A DNA stretch of 64,000 bases, from the NCBI RefSeq assembly GCF_013912065.1, contig NZ_JACESA010000015.1, positions 18,931 to 82,930 of the forward strand. Reading direction: 5' to 3'. Under the pieces are notes generated by a model. The model searched no databases. It saw only the letters and a program-made list of their open reading frames with translations, and was not told where the DNA came from. Positions 16,170-24,759 of the stretch are shown in pieces. Source of the DNA: Brevundimonas sp. (GTDB lineage: Bacteria; Pseudomonadota; Alphaproteobacteria; Caulobacterales; Caulobacteraceae). A program made the translations under genes and the position numbers. The stretch's first letter is position 1, and each line of letters opens with the position of its first letter.

Positions 16170-16725
16170 GCCAGGGCTCGTTGCGGAAGGCGGTGGTGGA
16201 GGAGATGACGATCTCGCCGGGGCCGCCCTTGGAGACCGCCTGGGTCAGGGAAGGGGCGATCATCGGCTGGCGGTACCAGATCCGGACCACCACCAGGTCC
16301 TCGGCGTCGCCGCCGTTATAGTTGTCCTTGTCCGGGACGCCGTCGCCGTCGGCGTCCTCGCCTTCGTCGGTGGCGGCGAAACTGGCGACCACGCGGACGT
16401 CGACCGTGGTCCGTGCGGCGCAACCGCTCTTGAAGACGCTCATATTATTGCAGAAGGCGGTCTTGAACTTGGTCGCGTCGAAGCCCTGCTCATAGGCTTG
16501 GCCGGTCCGCACCAGGCGGGTGGCGTCGACGACCGCGTTTTCGGCCACGGCGTCGATCATGAAGACCAGGCCGAGTTCGATCAGCGAATATAGAAGAACG
16601 AAAAAGGGCAGGGCCACCATGGCGAACTCGACCGCCGCGGCGCCCTCGCGGGCTCTACGGGCGTCGGTCCGATGACGACGTCCAAGCCTGGAACGCCATA
16701 CGTCCGGACGTATGGGGCGGATCAT
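16162..16725 (-). CDS. TadE-like pseudopilin of the Flp pilus (CpaJ-like)
   Basis: A 187-residue minor pilin with a basic N-terminus, prepilin motif GAAAVEFAMVALPFFVLL and one transmembrane helix near residues 27-60. The exported part has two cysteines near residue 92 and 99 and a Asp/Gly-rich stretch DEGEDADGDGVPDKDNYNG that resembles a calcium-binding loop. GAGGTCG precedes the ATG. It overlaps the next TadE-like gene by eight bases and follows the CpaI-like gene by nine, so all three form one leftward transcript diverging from pilA. Confidence 0.87.
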   Translation of the reverse strand: MIRPIRPDVWRSRLGRRHRTDARRAREGAAAVEFAMVALPFFVLLYSLIELGLVFMIDAVAENAVVDATRLVRTGQAYEQGFDATKFKTAFCNNMSVFKSGCAARTTVDVRVVASFAATDEGEDADGDGVPDKDNYNGGDAEDLVVVRIWYRQPMIAPSLTQAVSKGGPGEIVISSTTAFRNEPWRA

Positions 16726-16734
16726 CGACCGACC

Positions 16735-17169
16735 TCAGGGGGCGACGGAGGAGGAAGAAGTGGCTCCTTCCGCCTTGCGGAGGCTGGGCGCGCAGGAGGC
16801 GCCGCAAGCCATCTCGGTGGCCTGGGCGCCGCGCCACACCCGGACCGTGCCGGTCGACCCGCCGGTGACGACGATCTCGCGCTGGAACAGGGTGCGGCCG
16901 ACGCCGTCCACGGCGACCACTTCGGTGACGCCATAGCCCCTGCCGACGATGAACAGGGTATAGGCGTCGACGACGGTGACATCGGCGATGGCCGGATTGC
17001 CGACGATGACGGACGAGGCCGATCCGCTCAACTGAACGCGGGCGGAGCGGTCGATCTCGACATTGAGGGCGCCGGCCTGGGAAGCGGTTTGGGCCGAGGC
17101 CGCGAGCGGCGCGAGGGCGGATGCGGCGACCAGGGCGGCGGTCATGAGGATCATCGAAGGGCGGAGCAT
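16735..17169 (-). CDS. Pilus-assembly N-terminal-domain protein (CpaI-like)
   Basis: A roughly 144-residue exported protein. The signal peptide is about residues 1-26 (MILMTAALVAASALAPLAASAQ). The mature part is a single beta-rich module, with SASSVIVGNPAIADVTVVD matching the N0-like domain found at the front of the CpaC secretin. It therefore looks like a free-standing copy of the secretin's N-terminal domain and may act as a secretin partner in the periplasm. I start at the ATG at 17169 to give a clean signal peptide; a longer reading to 17289 would run into the pilA promoter. First gene of the leftward arm. Confidence 0.78.
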   Translation of the reverse strand: MLRPSMILMTAALVAASALAPLAASAQTASQAGALNVEIDRSARVQLSGSASSVIVGNPAIADVTVVDAYTLFIVGRGYGVTEVVAVDGVGRTLFQREIVVTGGSTGTVRVWRGAQATEMACGASCAPSLRKAEGATSSSSVAP

Positions 17170-17271
17170 CGGCGACTCTGGTGCGATAGCGCGTGTGAAC
17201 GCGGACGCGCGCATAATGCTGCCGGGTTCCTCAACAAAGGCTGAAGCCACCCAAAGCGATTTTTCTTTGGT

Positions 17272-17320
17272 GAATCCGTGCGTAACCACAATTCGTGACT
17301 CAGCCTTAATGTGCGTTGGG
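17272..17320 (+). promoter_or_regulatory. pilA upstream region: two GAnTC sites and TTAA half-site
   Basis: GAATC (17272-17276) and GACTC (17297-17301) are CcrM-type methylation sites, and a CtrA-like half-site TTAA lies at 17306-17309; the second half (TGGG after seven bases) is poor. The region is shared with the leftward CpaI-like gene. In Caulobacter pilA is CtrA-activated. I could not pick a confident -35/-10. Confidence 0.35.
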
Positions 17321-17407
17321 CATTCTCATCCTGCGTTTTGGGGGTCAAGCGGGCTACCGGCTCCCCCCGCCATCTGCTCGCTGGACATAAATCAAAGGAC
17401 CTATGCA

Positions 17408-17581
17408 ATGACCAAGTTTGTTTCGCGTTTCGCTAAAGACGAGTCGGGCGCCACGGCCATCGAATACGGCCTGATCGCGGCCCTGATCGCCGTCGTCATC
17501 ATCACCGCCCTGACCACCCTCGGCGGCAACCTTGAGAAAACTCTCGAGAACGTCGGCGCCGAGCTCGGCAAGGACGCGTAA
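17408..17581 (+). CDS. pilA: Flp/Fap-type major pilin
   Basis: A 57-residue type IVb prepilin that polymerises into the polar Flp pilus. Residues 1-14 form the basic leader (MTKFVSRFAKDESG); cleavage after Gly14 by CpaA exposes Ala15, and Glu19-Tyr20 are the conserved +5 Glu and Tyr of Flp pilins. A hydrophobic helix spans about residues 20-38 and a short charged tail follows. AAAGGA lies eight bases before the ATG; an ATG five bases upstream runs straight into a stop. A strong terminator follows, which separates pilA from cpaA and fits much higher expression of the pilin. Confidence 0.97.
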   Translation: MTKFVSRFAKDESGATAIEYGLIAALIAVVIITALTTLGGNLEKTLENVGAELGKDA

Positions 17582-17606
17582 GACTGAATAAGTCTTGAAA
17601 CCGGGA

Positions 17607-17643
17607 AGGGCCGGGGCGGCGACGCCCCGGCCCTTTCTCTTTG
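17607..17643 (+). terminator. Intrinsic terminator after pilA
   Basis: AGGGCCGGGGC (17607-17617) pairs with GCCCCGGCCCT (17624-17634) around a six-base loop and is followed by TTCTCTTT. It begins 25 bases after the pilA stop and should end most pilin transcripts before cpaA. Confidence 0.85.
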
Positions 17644-17698
17644 CGCGCGACCCGGCGGGCGAAACCCGAACTTAACGTCCGGCCGCTAGACCCAAGGG

Positions 17699-18205
17699 AT
17701 GGAATCCGTCCTTCTGCTCGCCCTGAGCCTGATGCCCGCCCTCGTCATCGTCGGCGGACTGCATGATCTGGTCACGATGAAGATCCCCAACTGGATCTCG
17801 CTGGCGCTGATCGTCCTGTTCTTTCCAATCGGCCTGGCGGCCGGACTGGGGCCGGCGGACCTTGGCGTTCATGTCGGGGTGGCCGTCCTGGCCCTGATCG
17901 TCGGCGCCGGCATGTTCGCCCTGAACTGGATCGGCGGCGGCGACGCCAAGCTGATCGCCGCCAGCTGCCTGTGGCTGGGCTGGAGCGGATCGGCCATGTT
18001 CCTGCTGTGGACCGGCGTCGCGGGCGGGCTGTTCTGCCTGCTGCTGATCGCGGCGCGCCAGCACCTTCAGTTCGTCGTGCCGTCCGCCCCGGGTTGGACG
18101 GCGCGGTTGCTCGAGCCCAAGGGACATATTCCTTACGGCGTCGCCATCGCCATCGGCGCCCTGATGGCCTTCCCCGACGCCGACCTGATGAGCGGCCTGC
18201 TGTAG
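17699..18205 (+). CDS. cpaA: Prepilin peptidase CpaA/TadV
   Basis: A 168-residue membrane-embedded aspartic protease (family A24) that cleaves the PilA leader and probably the TadE-like pseudopilins. The two catalytic aspartates are Asp23 (in GGLHDLVTMKIPN) and Asp82 (in GGGDAK). There are about five transmembrane helices and no cytoplasmic methylase domain, as is normal for the Flp branch. It lies 117 bases after pilA across the terminator, and 114 bases before cpaB. Confidence 0.93.
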   Translation: MESVLLLALSLMPALVIVGGLHDLVTMKIPNWISLALIVLFFPIGLAAGLGPADLGVHVGVAVLALIVGAGMFALNWIGGGDAKLIAASCLWLGWSGSAMFLLWTGVAGGLFCLLLIAARQHLQFVVPSAPGWTARLLEPKGHIPYGVAIAIGALMAFPDADLMSGLL

Positions 18206-18319
18206 GCGCGACGCGTGTTCGTCGAGCTTAGGAACGCATTAACCCGGCGGCGTCATGATCGTTAACGACAGCGCATCATGGACCGAGTCCGGGTCGCGGC
18301 GTCTGTTGGAGTTTTATGG

Positions 18320-19225
18320 ATGAAGCCCGCCCGCATCGCCGTCATCTGTATCGCCGCCGTTTCCGCCCTGGGCCTGGCCCTGGTCGTCCGCGCCATGGGC
18401 AACGGTTCAGAGCCCGCCGCTCCCGCCGCCGCCGCGCCGGTGGAGGCCCGTCCGATGGCCAAGATCCTGGTTGCGGCGAAGGATCTGGCGCCCGGCAAGC
18501 GTCTGACGGACGGGGACCTGGCCTGGAAAGAGTGGCCGTTGGACGAGGTCAATCCGGCCTTCATCACCGACGGCTCGACGCCGATCCCGGCCAAACCCGC
18601 CGCCGAGGCTCCCGCCGAAAAGGCCGAGAACGTGGTGGAGGGCGCGGCCAAGGTCATCAACCGGGTCGCGAGTTCCGGCGCCAAGGCCGACTATGTGGGG
18701 TCGGTGGTGCGTGAACCCATTCTCGCCGGAGAACCCATCGTCGGCCGCAAGATCGTGCGGGCCGGCGACAGCGGCTATCTGGCCGCCTATCTGGAGCCCG
18801 GCATGCGGGCCATGGCCATCGGCGTGACGGTGGAATCCGCCGCCGGCGGCTTCATCCTGCCCGGCGATCGGGTCGATGTGGTCTTCACCGGCGAGGACAA
18901 GAGCGGCGTCGAGGGCGGCGGCGGCAAATTCATCGCCGGCACCGTGCTGCACAACGTCAAGGTTCTGGCCATCGACCAGTCGACCCGCGCCGGCGACGAC
19001 GAACAGGCGGTGGTCGGGGCGACCGCCACGCTGGAGGTCGGTCCCCAGGACGCCGAAATCCTGGCTCAGGCCAAGGCCCAGGGCGAGCTGTCCCTGTCGC
19101 TGCGTTCCTATGCCGACACGGCCGGTCCGTCCGGCTCGATCCGCCGCGCCGCCGCCGCCGCAGCCCCCCAACGCCAGACCGTCCGCATCTACCGCGGCGG
19201 CGCGCCCGAGGTGGTGACGCCGTGA
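18320..19225 (+). CDS. cpaB: Flp pilus assembly protein CpaB/RcpC
   Basis: A 301-residue inner-membrane-anchored periplasmic protein of the pilus machine. An N-terminal transmembrane segment (MKPARIAVICIAAVSALGL) is followed by an SAF domain near residues 45-150 (ILVAAKDLAPGKRLTDGDL) and the RcpC/CpaB domain with GMRAMAIGVTVESAAGGFI. TTGGAG lies eight bases before the chosen ATG. It overlaps cpaC by four bases (GTGA). The family is thought to stabilise or position the secretin. Confidence 0.93.
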   Translation: MKPARIAVICIAAVSALGLALVVRAMGNGSEPAAPAAAAPVEARPMAKILVAAKDLAPGKRLTDGDLAWKEWPLDEVNPAFITDGSTPIPAKPAAEAPAEKAENVVEGAAKVINRVASSGAKADYVGSVVREPILAGEPIVGRKIVRAGDSGYLAAYLEPGMRAMAIGVTVESAAGGFILPGDRVDVVFTGEDKSGVEGGGGKFIAGTVLHNVKVLAIDQSTRAGDDEQAVVGATATLEVGPQDAEILAQAKAQGELSLSLRSYADTAGPSGSIRRAAAAAAPQRQTVRIYRGGAPEVVTP

Positions 19226-20829
19226 GGAAGCCGACCATGCGTCTTTTCACCGCCGCCCTGGCCAGCGCCCTGATCGCCGGGGGCGCCGCGCCCGCCGAGG
19301 TCCTGGCCCAGAGCCGCACCGCCGTCTCGACCGGGGCGGCGCAGAGACTGATCAACCTGCCGCGCGGCACCTCGTTCGCGGTCGATCTGCCGGCCGACGC
19401 GCGCGACGTCATCGTATCCAATCCGCAGGTGGCCGAGGCCATGCTGCATTCGCCGCGCCGCATCACCGTCATCGGCGTCGCGCCGGGCGAGACCGACGCC
19501 GTCTTCCTGGACGCCGCCGGCCGCACCATCCTGAGCCTGCGCGTACGCGTCGACGCCGGCACCAGCGCCCTTCAGGACACGCTCGGCCGTCTCGCCCCTG
19601 GCGGCGAAATCCGTGCCGAGGCTGTCAACGATAGTGTGATCCTGACGGGTGTCGCCGCATCTCCGGCTCAGGCCGCACAAGCCGCTCAAGTGGCTCGCGC
19701 CTTCGTGTCTGCACCTGAGAAGGTGATCAACATGATCAGTGTGGCGGGGTCTGATCAGGTCACACTGAAGGTGCGGGTGGTCGAGGTCCAGCGCAGCAGC
19801 CTGAAGCAACTGGGTTTCAGCGCCGATATTCTGAAGGGGTCCGGGATTCATTCCTACGGCTTCAGTCGACCGAACACCTACGGGGTCAACGGCGCGGCGC
19901 TTGGGGGAAGCGGCCTTTGCTATAATCAGAATGGCGGCCGGACGACGAACCATTCGAATTCGACTTCGACTTCGAGCATCGTCGATAACGCCAACAGCGT
20001 CGTGGACACTACCCAGACCAATATTGGCGATGACTTGAATTTCGTTCGCAACACCAGGAGCAGCAGCTCTGGTAGTTCGCTGACGGATGTGATTTCCAGC
20101 GCCGCATCGACAGCCTTCCAGACGATGACGGGTACGAACGCCACCGGATGTCTCGAGGCGTTCGAGCGCGTGGGCTTGGCCCGTACCTTGGCCGAACCCA
20201 ACCTGACATCCGTAAATGGCGAATCCGCCAACTTCCTGGCCGGCGGCGAGTTCCCCCTGCCCACCGGCCGCGACAAGGACGGCACCATTACAGTGACCTA
20301 CAAGCCTTACGGCGTGGGGCTGTCCTTCCGGCCGGTCGTGCTGTCCGAGGGAAGGATTTCGCTGCAGGTGAAAGTGGAGGTGTCGGAACTGACCGATGAG
20401 GGCGGATTCACCATAGGCGCCGGCACCGCTTCTTCCATCACCCTTCCGGGTCTGACTGTCCGACGCAGCGAGAATACGGTCGAACTGCCTTCTGGAGGAT
20501 CCATGATGATCGCCGGTCTGCTTCAGGAAAGTTCCCGCCAGACGGTGGATTCCTTGCCCGGCGTCACCAACCTCCCCGTGCTGGGTTCGCTGTTTCGGTC
20601 ACGGGACTTTCTGAGCGGCGAGACCGAACTGGTTGTAATCGTCGAACCCTATATCGTCTCACCGACTTCGCCCGACCGGATGCAGACGCCGGCTGACGGC
20701 CTCCGTATCGCGAGCGATTCGCAGACCATGCTGTTCGGCCAGTTGAACCAGATCTACGGATCGCCCGCCCCGTCGAGCGACCGGCCCGGAGCCGAGTGGC
20801 AGGGCGCGGTCGGCTATGTGATCGAGTAA
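19222..20829 (+). CDS. cpaC: Flp pilus secretin CpaC/RcpA
   Basis: A 535-residue outer-membrane secretin through which the pilus leaves the cell. A signal peptide (to about residue 29) precedes an N0-like domain (SFAVDLPADARDVIVSNPQVAEAML), a BON-like module and the secretin core, whose membrane-spanning signature includes PSGGSMMIAGLLQ and the C-terminal LPVLGSLFRS. Between about residues 210 and 310 is a Ser/Thr/Asn-rich insert with two cysteines. From about 19600 onward third positions are visibly less GC-biased than in cpaB and cpaE. The start is a GTG overlapping the cpaB stop; an ATG five codons in is also possible. Confidence 0.94.
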   Translation: MRKPTMRLFTAALASALIAGGAAPAEVLAQSRTAVSTGAAQRLINLPRGTSFAVDLPADARDVIVSNPQVAEAMLHSPRRITVIGVAPGETDAVFLDAAGRTILSLRVRVDAGTSALQDTLGRLAPGGEIRAEAVNDSVILTGVAASPAQAAQAAQVARAFVSAPEKVINMISVAGSDQVTLKVRVVEVQRSSLKQLGFSADILKGSGIHSYGFSRPNTYGVNGAALGGSGLCYNQNGGRTTNHSNSTSTSSIVDNANSVVDTTQTNIGDDLNFVRNTRSSSSGSSLTDVISSAASTAFQTMTGTNATGCLEAFERVGLARTLAEPNLTSVNGESANFLAGGEFPLPTGRDKDGTITVTYKPYGVGLSFRPVVLSEGRISLQVKVEVSELTDEGGFTIGAGTASSITLPGLTVRRSENTVELPSGGSMMIAGLLQESSRQTVDSLPGVTNLPVLGSLFRSRDFLSGETELVVIVEPYIVSPTSPDRMQTPADGLRIASDSQTMLFGQLNQIYGSPAPSSDRPGAEWQGAVGYVIE

Positions 20830-20833
20830 GCCC

Positions 20834-21523
20834 ATGATCCGCACCCCCAAGGCGCTCGTTATCGCGCTCGCTTTTTCGGCTCCAGTCTTCGGACTTGTCA
20901 GCTGTGTCGGCGGTCCCGCAAGCCTGGGCGGGCCGGCTCCGCTGACGCCGACGTCGCGATATTCGCTTCAGGTCGAAAATGGCCTGGATCGGATCGCCTT
21001 CGCGGTTCACGAAGACGGGCTGTCCACCAATCAGAATGCCGCTTTAAGCGACCTGGCCCGGCGGTTTGCCGTGTCTGGCGCCGAGGTGATCGTGATCGAA
21101 GCCCCGGCCGGTGGAGATCCCGTCGCCGTCAAGGCCGCCTATGACGTCCACGCCATGCTGGAGCGTCTCGGCCTGGCGTCGGAGCAACTTCGCATCATCA
21201 GCTATACTGGGCCTGACCCCCGCGCTCCCGTTCTCGTCGGCTTCGAGACCATTCAGGCGGCCGTACCCCGCTGCGGGACGGCCTGGGGCAATCTGAGCCG
21301 TACGGGAGACAATAGGACCAGCGCCAACTTCGGCTGCGCCGTGACTGCAAATCTGGCAGCTCAGATCGCCGACCCCCGCGACATCGTCGCGCCACGCGCT
21401 TTGACCCCTGCTGACGCCGGACGTCGATCGGTCGTGTTCGACAACTATCGAGCTGGAAGGCTGACGGCTGCCCCGCAAGAGACTCTGGTTGCTCGGACAC
21501 GAGTCTCGACGGCGGTGGAATAG
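20834..21523 (+). CDS. cpaD: Flp pilus lipoprotein CpaD
   Basis: A 229-residue lipoprotein with a signal peptide ending in a LVSC lipobox (Cys near residue 24). CpaD/TadF-type lipoproteins help the secretin assemble in the outer membrane. The CpaD-family core is visible as NFGCAVTANLAAQIADPRD near residue 170, with a second cysteine in AVPRCGTAWG that could pair with it. It sits four bases after cpaC. Like the second part of cpaC, its codon use is less GC-rich than the following cpaE. Confidence 0.9.
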   Translation: MIRTPKALVIALAFSAPVFGLVSCVGGPASLGGPAPLTPTSRYSLQVENGLDRIAFAVHEDGLSTNQNAALSDLARRFAVSGAEVIVIEAPAGGDPVAVKAAYDVHAMLERLGLASEQLRIISYTGPDPRAPVLVGFETIQAAVPRCGTAWGNLSRTGDNRTSANFGCAVTANLAAQIADPRDIVAPRALTPADAGRRSVVFDNYRAGRLTAAPQETLVARTRVSTAVE

Positions 21524-21527
21524 CCCC

Positions 21528-23108
21528 ATGAGCATTCCCGCTTCCCGAGATATCGAGACCTTCGACGACGACTTCGACGTCGATATGGATTTCTCCGAGC
21601 CTGGCGCCTTCCCGAGCGAGCCGGCGCGCGCGCCGCTGCAGTTCACCGCGCCGAGCCCGACGTCAACGGCGGAACCTGGTCCGCGCGCCCAGACGCTTCA
21701 GCCGGCGAGCCCGGTCTCGCCCGCCGCCGGTTTCAATCCGGTGGGCGACATGGTGGCCCAGGCCCAGTCCAATTTCGTCCCGGTTCCGGACACGGCTTCC
21801 GTCGGCGTCGTCCCTGCAGACCTGGCTTCCGCCGGTCTGGCCCCCGTCGGTTTGGCCCCGTCGAGCGCCATCGGCGAGGTGTCGGTGCCGCGCATCGCCA
21901 TTCACGTGTTCGCCGAACGTCAGGACACCCTGGCGGCGGCCGAGCGCGCGGCCCAGGACCGGCGCCTGTCGCGGGCCACGACCCAGATCCGCATCGGCGG
22001 CATCATGGCCGCGGTCGAGACCTATCGTCACGAACCGACGCCGCCGCTGATCATCGTCGAATGCCTAAAGGATCCCCAGACCCTGCTCTGGGAGGTCGAT
22101 CAGCTGGCCGAGGTCTGCGACTCCGGCACCAAGGTGGTCGTCGTCGGTCCGACCAACGACATCCTGCTGTTCCGCGAACTGATGCGGCGCGGGGTCAGCG
22201 AGTATCTGGTCGGCCCGCTGCAGCCGCTGCAGTTGATCGCGGCCATCGGCGGCCTGTTCAATGATCCGGCCCAGCCCTTCGTCGGCCGCTCCATCGCCTT
22301 CGTCGGCGCGCGGGGCGGAGCGGGGGCCTCGGCCGTGGCCCACAACACCGCCTACGCCATCTCCGAGCGCATCGGCGCCAACACCGTCATCGTCGACTAT
22401 GACCTGCCGTTCGGCACCGCCGGCCTGGACTTCAATCAGGATCCGCTGAACGGCGTCGCCGACGCCCTGGGCCAGCCCGACCGTCTGGACTCGACCCTGC
22501 TGGACCGGATGATGGTCCGATGCACCGACAAGCTCAGCCTGTTCGCCGCGCCCGCCACCCTGGACACCGACTGGGACATCTCGACCGAGGCCTTCGAGGA
22601 GGTGACCACACGGATCCGCTCGACCGCCCCCTTCGTGGTCCTGGACCTGCCGCACCTGTGGTCGCCGTGGATGCGCCGCACCCTGATCAGCGCCGACGAG
22701 GTGGTCGTGATCGCCACCCCCGACCTGGCCTCGCTCCGCAACGCCAAGAACATGATGGACCTGGTCCGGTCGGGTCGCCCCAATGACGCGCCGCCGCGGC
22801 TGGTGCTGAACCAGGTCGGCGTGCCGGGCCGTCCGGAAATCCCGGCCAAGGACTTCGGCGCCGCCCTGGGCGTCCACCCCAGCCTGATCATTCCCTTCGA
22901 CGCCAAGACCTTCGGCGCGGCCGCCAACAACGGTCAGATGATCCTGGACGCCGGCGCCAAGACCAAGGCCGCCGAAGCCTTCCAGACCCTGGCCCAGATC
23001 GTGTCGCGCCGGGAACTGCCGGCGCTGGCCGGACCCAAGGCCAAACCGGGCAAGGCGGCTTCGAGCGAGTCGAAGTCCCTGTTCGGCTCCATGTTCAAGA
23101 AGCGCTGA
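21528..23108 (+). CDS. cpaE: Polar pilus ATPase CpaE/TadZ
   Basis: A 526-residue MinD/ParA-superfamily protein that in Caulobacter marks the pole where the pilus is built and depends on PodJ for its location. A disordered acidic, Ala/Pro-rich N-terminus (about residues 1-130) leads to a receiver-like domain with no phosphoacceptor pattern, then the ATPase domain. Its P-loop is GARGGAGASAVAHNTA near residue 265, lacking the signature lysines of active MinD proteins, as usual in CpaE. I start at the ATG at 21528, five bases after cpaD. Confidence 0.93.
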   Translation: MSIPASRDIETFDDDFDVDMDFSEPGAFPSEPARAPLQFTAPSPTSTAEPGPRAQTLQPASPVSPAAGFNPVGDMVAQAQSNFVPVPDTASVGVVPADLASAGLAPVGLAPSSAIGEVSVPRIAIHVFAERQDTLAAAERAAQDRRLSRATTQIRIGGIMAAVETYRHEPTPPLIIVECLKDPQTLLWEVDQLAEVCDSGTKVVVVGPTNDILLFRELMRRGVSEYLVGPLQPLQLIAAIGGLFNDPAQPFVGRSIAFVGARGGAGASAVAHNTAYAISERIGANTVIVDYDLPFGTAGLDFNQDPLNGVADALGQPDRLDSTLLDRMMVRCTDKLSLFAAPATLDTDWDISTEAFEEVTTRIRSTAPFVVLDLPHLWSPWMRRTLISADEVVVIATPDLASLRNAKNMMDLVRSGRPNDAPPRLVLNQVGVPGRPEIPAKDFGAALGVHPSLIIPFDAKTFGAAANNGQMILDAGAKTKAAEAFQTLAQIVSRRELPALAGPKAKPGKAASSESKSLFGSMFKKR

Positions 23109-23111
23109 CGG

Positions 23112-24755
23112 GTGTTCGGAAAACGCACAGGCCAGCCTGGCGTCGCCGCCGCGCCGCCGCGTCCCGTTCCCCAGCCGGCGGGCGCGCCCGAGTTCGCGGC
23201 CGCGCCTCGTCAACCCACGCCGGGCGTACAGACCGAGGCCTTCGCCTTTGACGGCGGGACGGACTTCGAACCCGTCGCCGAGGCCTTCGCTCGCGCGGAC
23301 GCGCCCGTGCAGCCTGCAACTCCGAAGCCGGACCGCCTCGACGCCCTGGCGTCGCGACCGGCGCCCGCTCCTGAAGCGCCCAACCCCGCCCCGCAGGGAA
23401 GCAAAACCGCCGGCCCCAAGGCCACCGCCGGCTTCGAACAGCTGAAAAAAGCCCAGGCGGTCGCCGAGATCGTCCGGGAGCAGAGCGACTATTATCACGC
23501 CACGAAGACGACCATCTTCAACGCGCTGATGAACACCATCGACCTGGCCCAGCTGGCTCAGCTGGACACCAAGGCCGCGTCGGAAGAGATCCGCGACATC
23601 GTCGCCGAACTGGTGGCGATCAAGAACGTCTCCATGTCGGTCGCCGAGCAGGAGCATCTGGTCCAGGACATCGTCAACGACGTCCTCGGCTACGGTCCGC
23701 TGGAGCCGCTGCTGGCGCGAGACGACATCGCCGACATCATGGTCAACGGCGCCGGCCGGGTCTTCATCGAGGTGGCCGGCAAGGTCCAGCTGACCAATGT
23801 CCGGTTCCGCGACAACGGCCAGCTGATGAATATCTGCCAGCGGATCGTGTCCCAGGTCGGCCGCCGCGTGGACGAGTCGAGTCCGATCTGCGACGCCCGC
23901 CTGCCCGACGGCTCGCGCGTCAACGTCATCGCGCCGCCGCTGGCGCTGGACGGACCGACCCTGACGATCCGGAAGTTCAAGAAGGACAAGCTGACGATGA
24001 AGAATCTGGTGGACTTCAAGTCCATCAGTCCCGAGGGCGCGCGCGTCCTGGGCGTCATCGGCGCCTCGCGCTGCAACCTGGTCATCTCGGGCGGCACCGG
24101 CTCGGGCAAGACGACCCTGCTGAACACCCTGACGGCCTTCATCGACCCGACCGAGCGGGTCATCACCTGCGAAGACGCCGCCGAACTGCAGCTGCAGCAG
24201 CCGCACGTCGTGCGCCTTGAGACCCGGCCGCCGAACCTGGAGGGTCAGGGCACGATCACCATGCGCGATCTGGTGAAGAACTGTCTGCGGATGCGTCCCG
24301 AACGGATCATCGTCGGCGAGGTGCGCGGTCCCGAGGCCTTCGACCTGCTCCAGGCCATGAACACCGGCCACGACGGCTCGATGGGCACGCTGCACGCCAA
24401 CTCCCCGCGCGAGGCCATCAGCCGGATGGAATCGATGATCACCATGGGCGGCTACGGTCTGCCCTCCAAGACCATCCGCGAGATGATCGTCGGCTCGGTC
24501 GACGTCATCGTCCAGGCCGCCCGCCTGCGCGACGGGTCGCGCCGCATCACCCATATCACCGAGGTGGTGGGGCTGGAGGGCGACGTGATCGTGACCCAGG
24601 ACCTGTTCGTCTACGACATCACCGGCGAGGACGAGCACGGCAAGGTCGTGGGGCGTCACCGCTCGACCGGCATCGCCCGCCCCCGGTTCTGGGACCGCGC
24701 CCGTTACTACGGGCTGGAGCGCGAGCTGGCCGACGCCCTCGACGCGGCGGAGTAG
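23112..24755 (+). CDS. cpaF: Flp pilus secretion ATPase CpaF/TadA
   Basis: A 547-residue type II/IV secretion ATPase that powers both pilus extension and retraction in Flp systems. A low-complexity Pro/Ala-rich N-terminus (about 1-110) precedes the N-terminal domain and the RecA-like core, with Walker [10 protein letters not shown] near residue 330, an Asp box/Walker B ([19 protein letters not shown]) and the His box [11 protein letters not shown]. The start is a GTG three bases after the cpaE stop. Length is typical for alphaproteobacterial CpaF. Confidence 0.96.
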   Translation: MFGKRTGQPGVAAAPPRPVPQPAGAPEFAAAPRQPTPGVQTEAFAFDGGTDFEPVAEAFARADAPVQPATPKPDRLDALASRPAPAPEAPNPAPQGSKTAGPKATAGFEQLKKAQAVAEIVREQSDYYHATKTTIFNALMNTIDLAQLAQLDTKAASEEIRDIVAELVAIKNVSMSVAEQEHLVQDIVNDVLGYGPLEPLLARDDIADIMVNGAGRVFIEVAGKVQLTNVRFRDNGQLMNICQRIVSQVGRRVDESSPICDARLPDGSRVNVIAPPLALDGPTLTIRKFKKDKLTMKNLVDFKSISPEGARVLGVIGASRCNLVISGGTGSGKTTLLNTLTAFIDPTERVITCEDAAELQLQQPHVVRLETRPPNLEGQGTITMRDLVKNCLRMRPERIIVGEVRGPEAFDLLQAMNTGHDGSMGTLHANSPREAISRMESMITMGGYGLPSKTIREMIVGSVDVIVQAARLRDGSRRITHITEVVGLEGDVIVTQDLFVYDITGEDEHGKVVGRHRSTGIARPRFWDRARYYGLERELADALDAAE

Positions 24756-24759
24756 GGCG

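Noticed and set aside
17310-17340. Sigma-54 type -24/-12 promoter upstream of pilA
   Set aside because: TTGGGCATTCTCATCCTGCG resembles the pattern but the GG-to-GC spacing is 12 bases instead of 10.
18230-18262. CtrA box upstream of cpaB from two TTAA sequences
   Set aside because: The two TTAA elements are about 19 bases apart, not separated by seven, so they do not form the known site.
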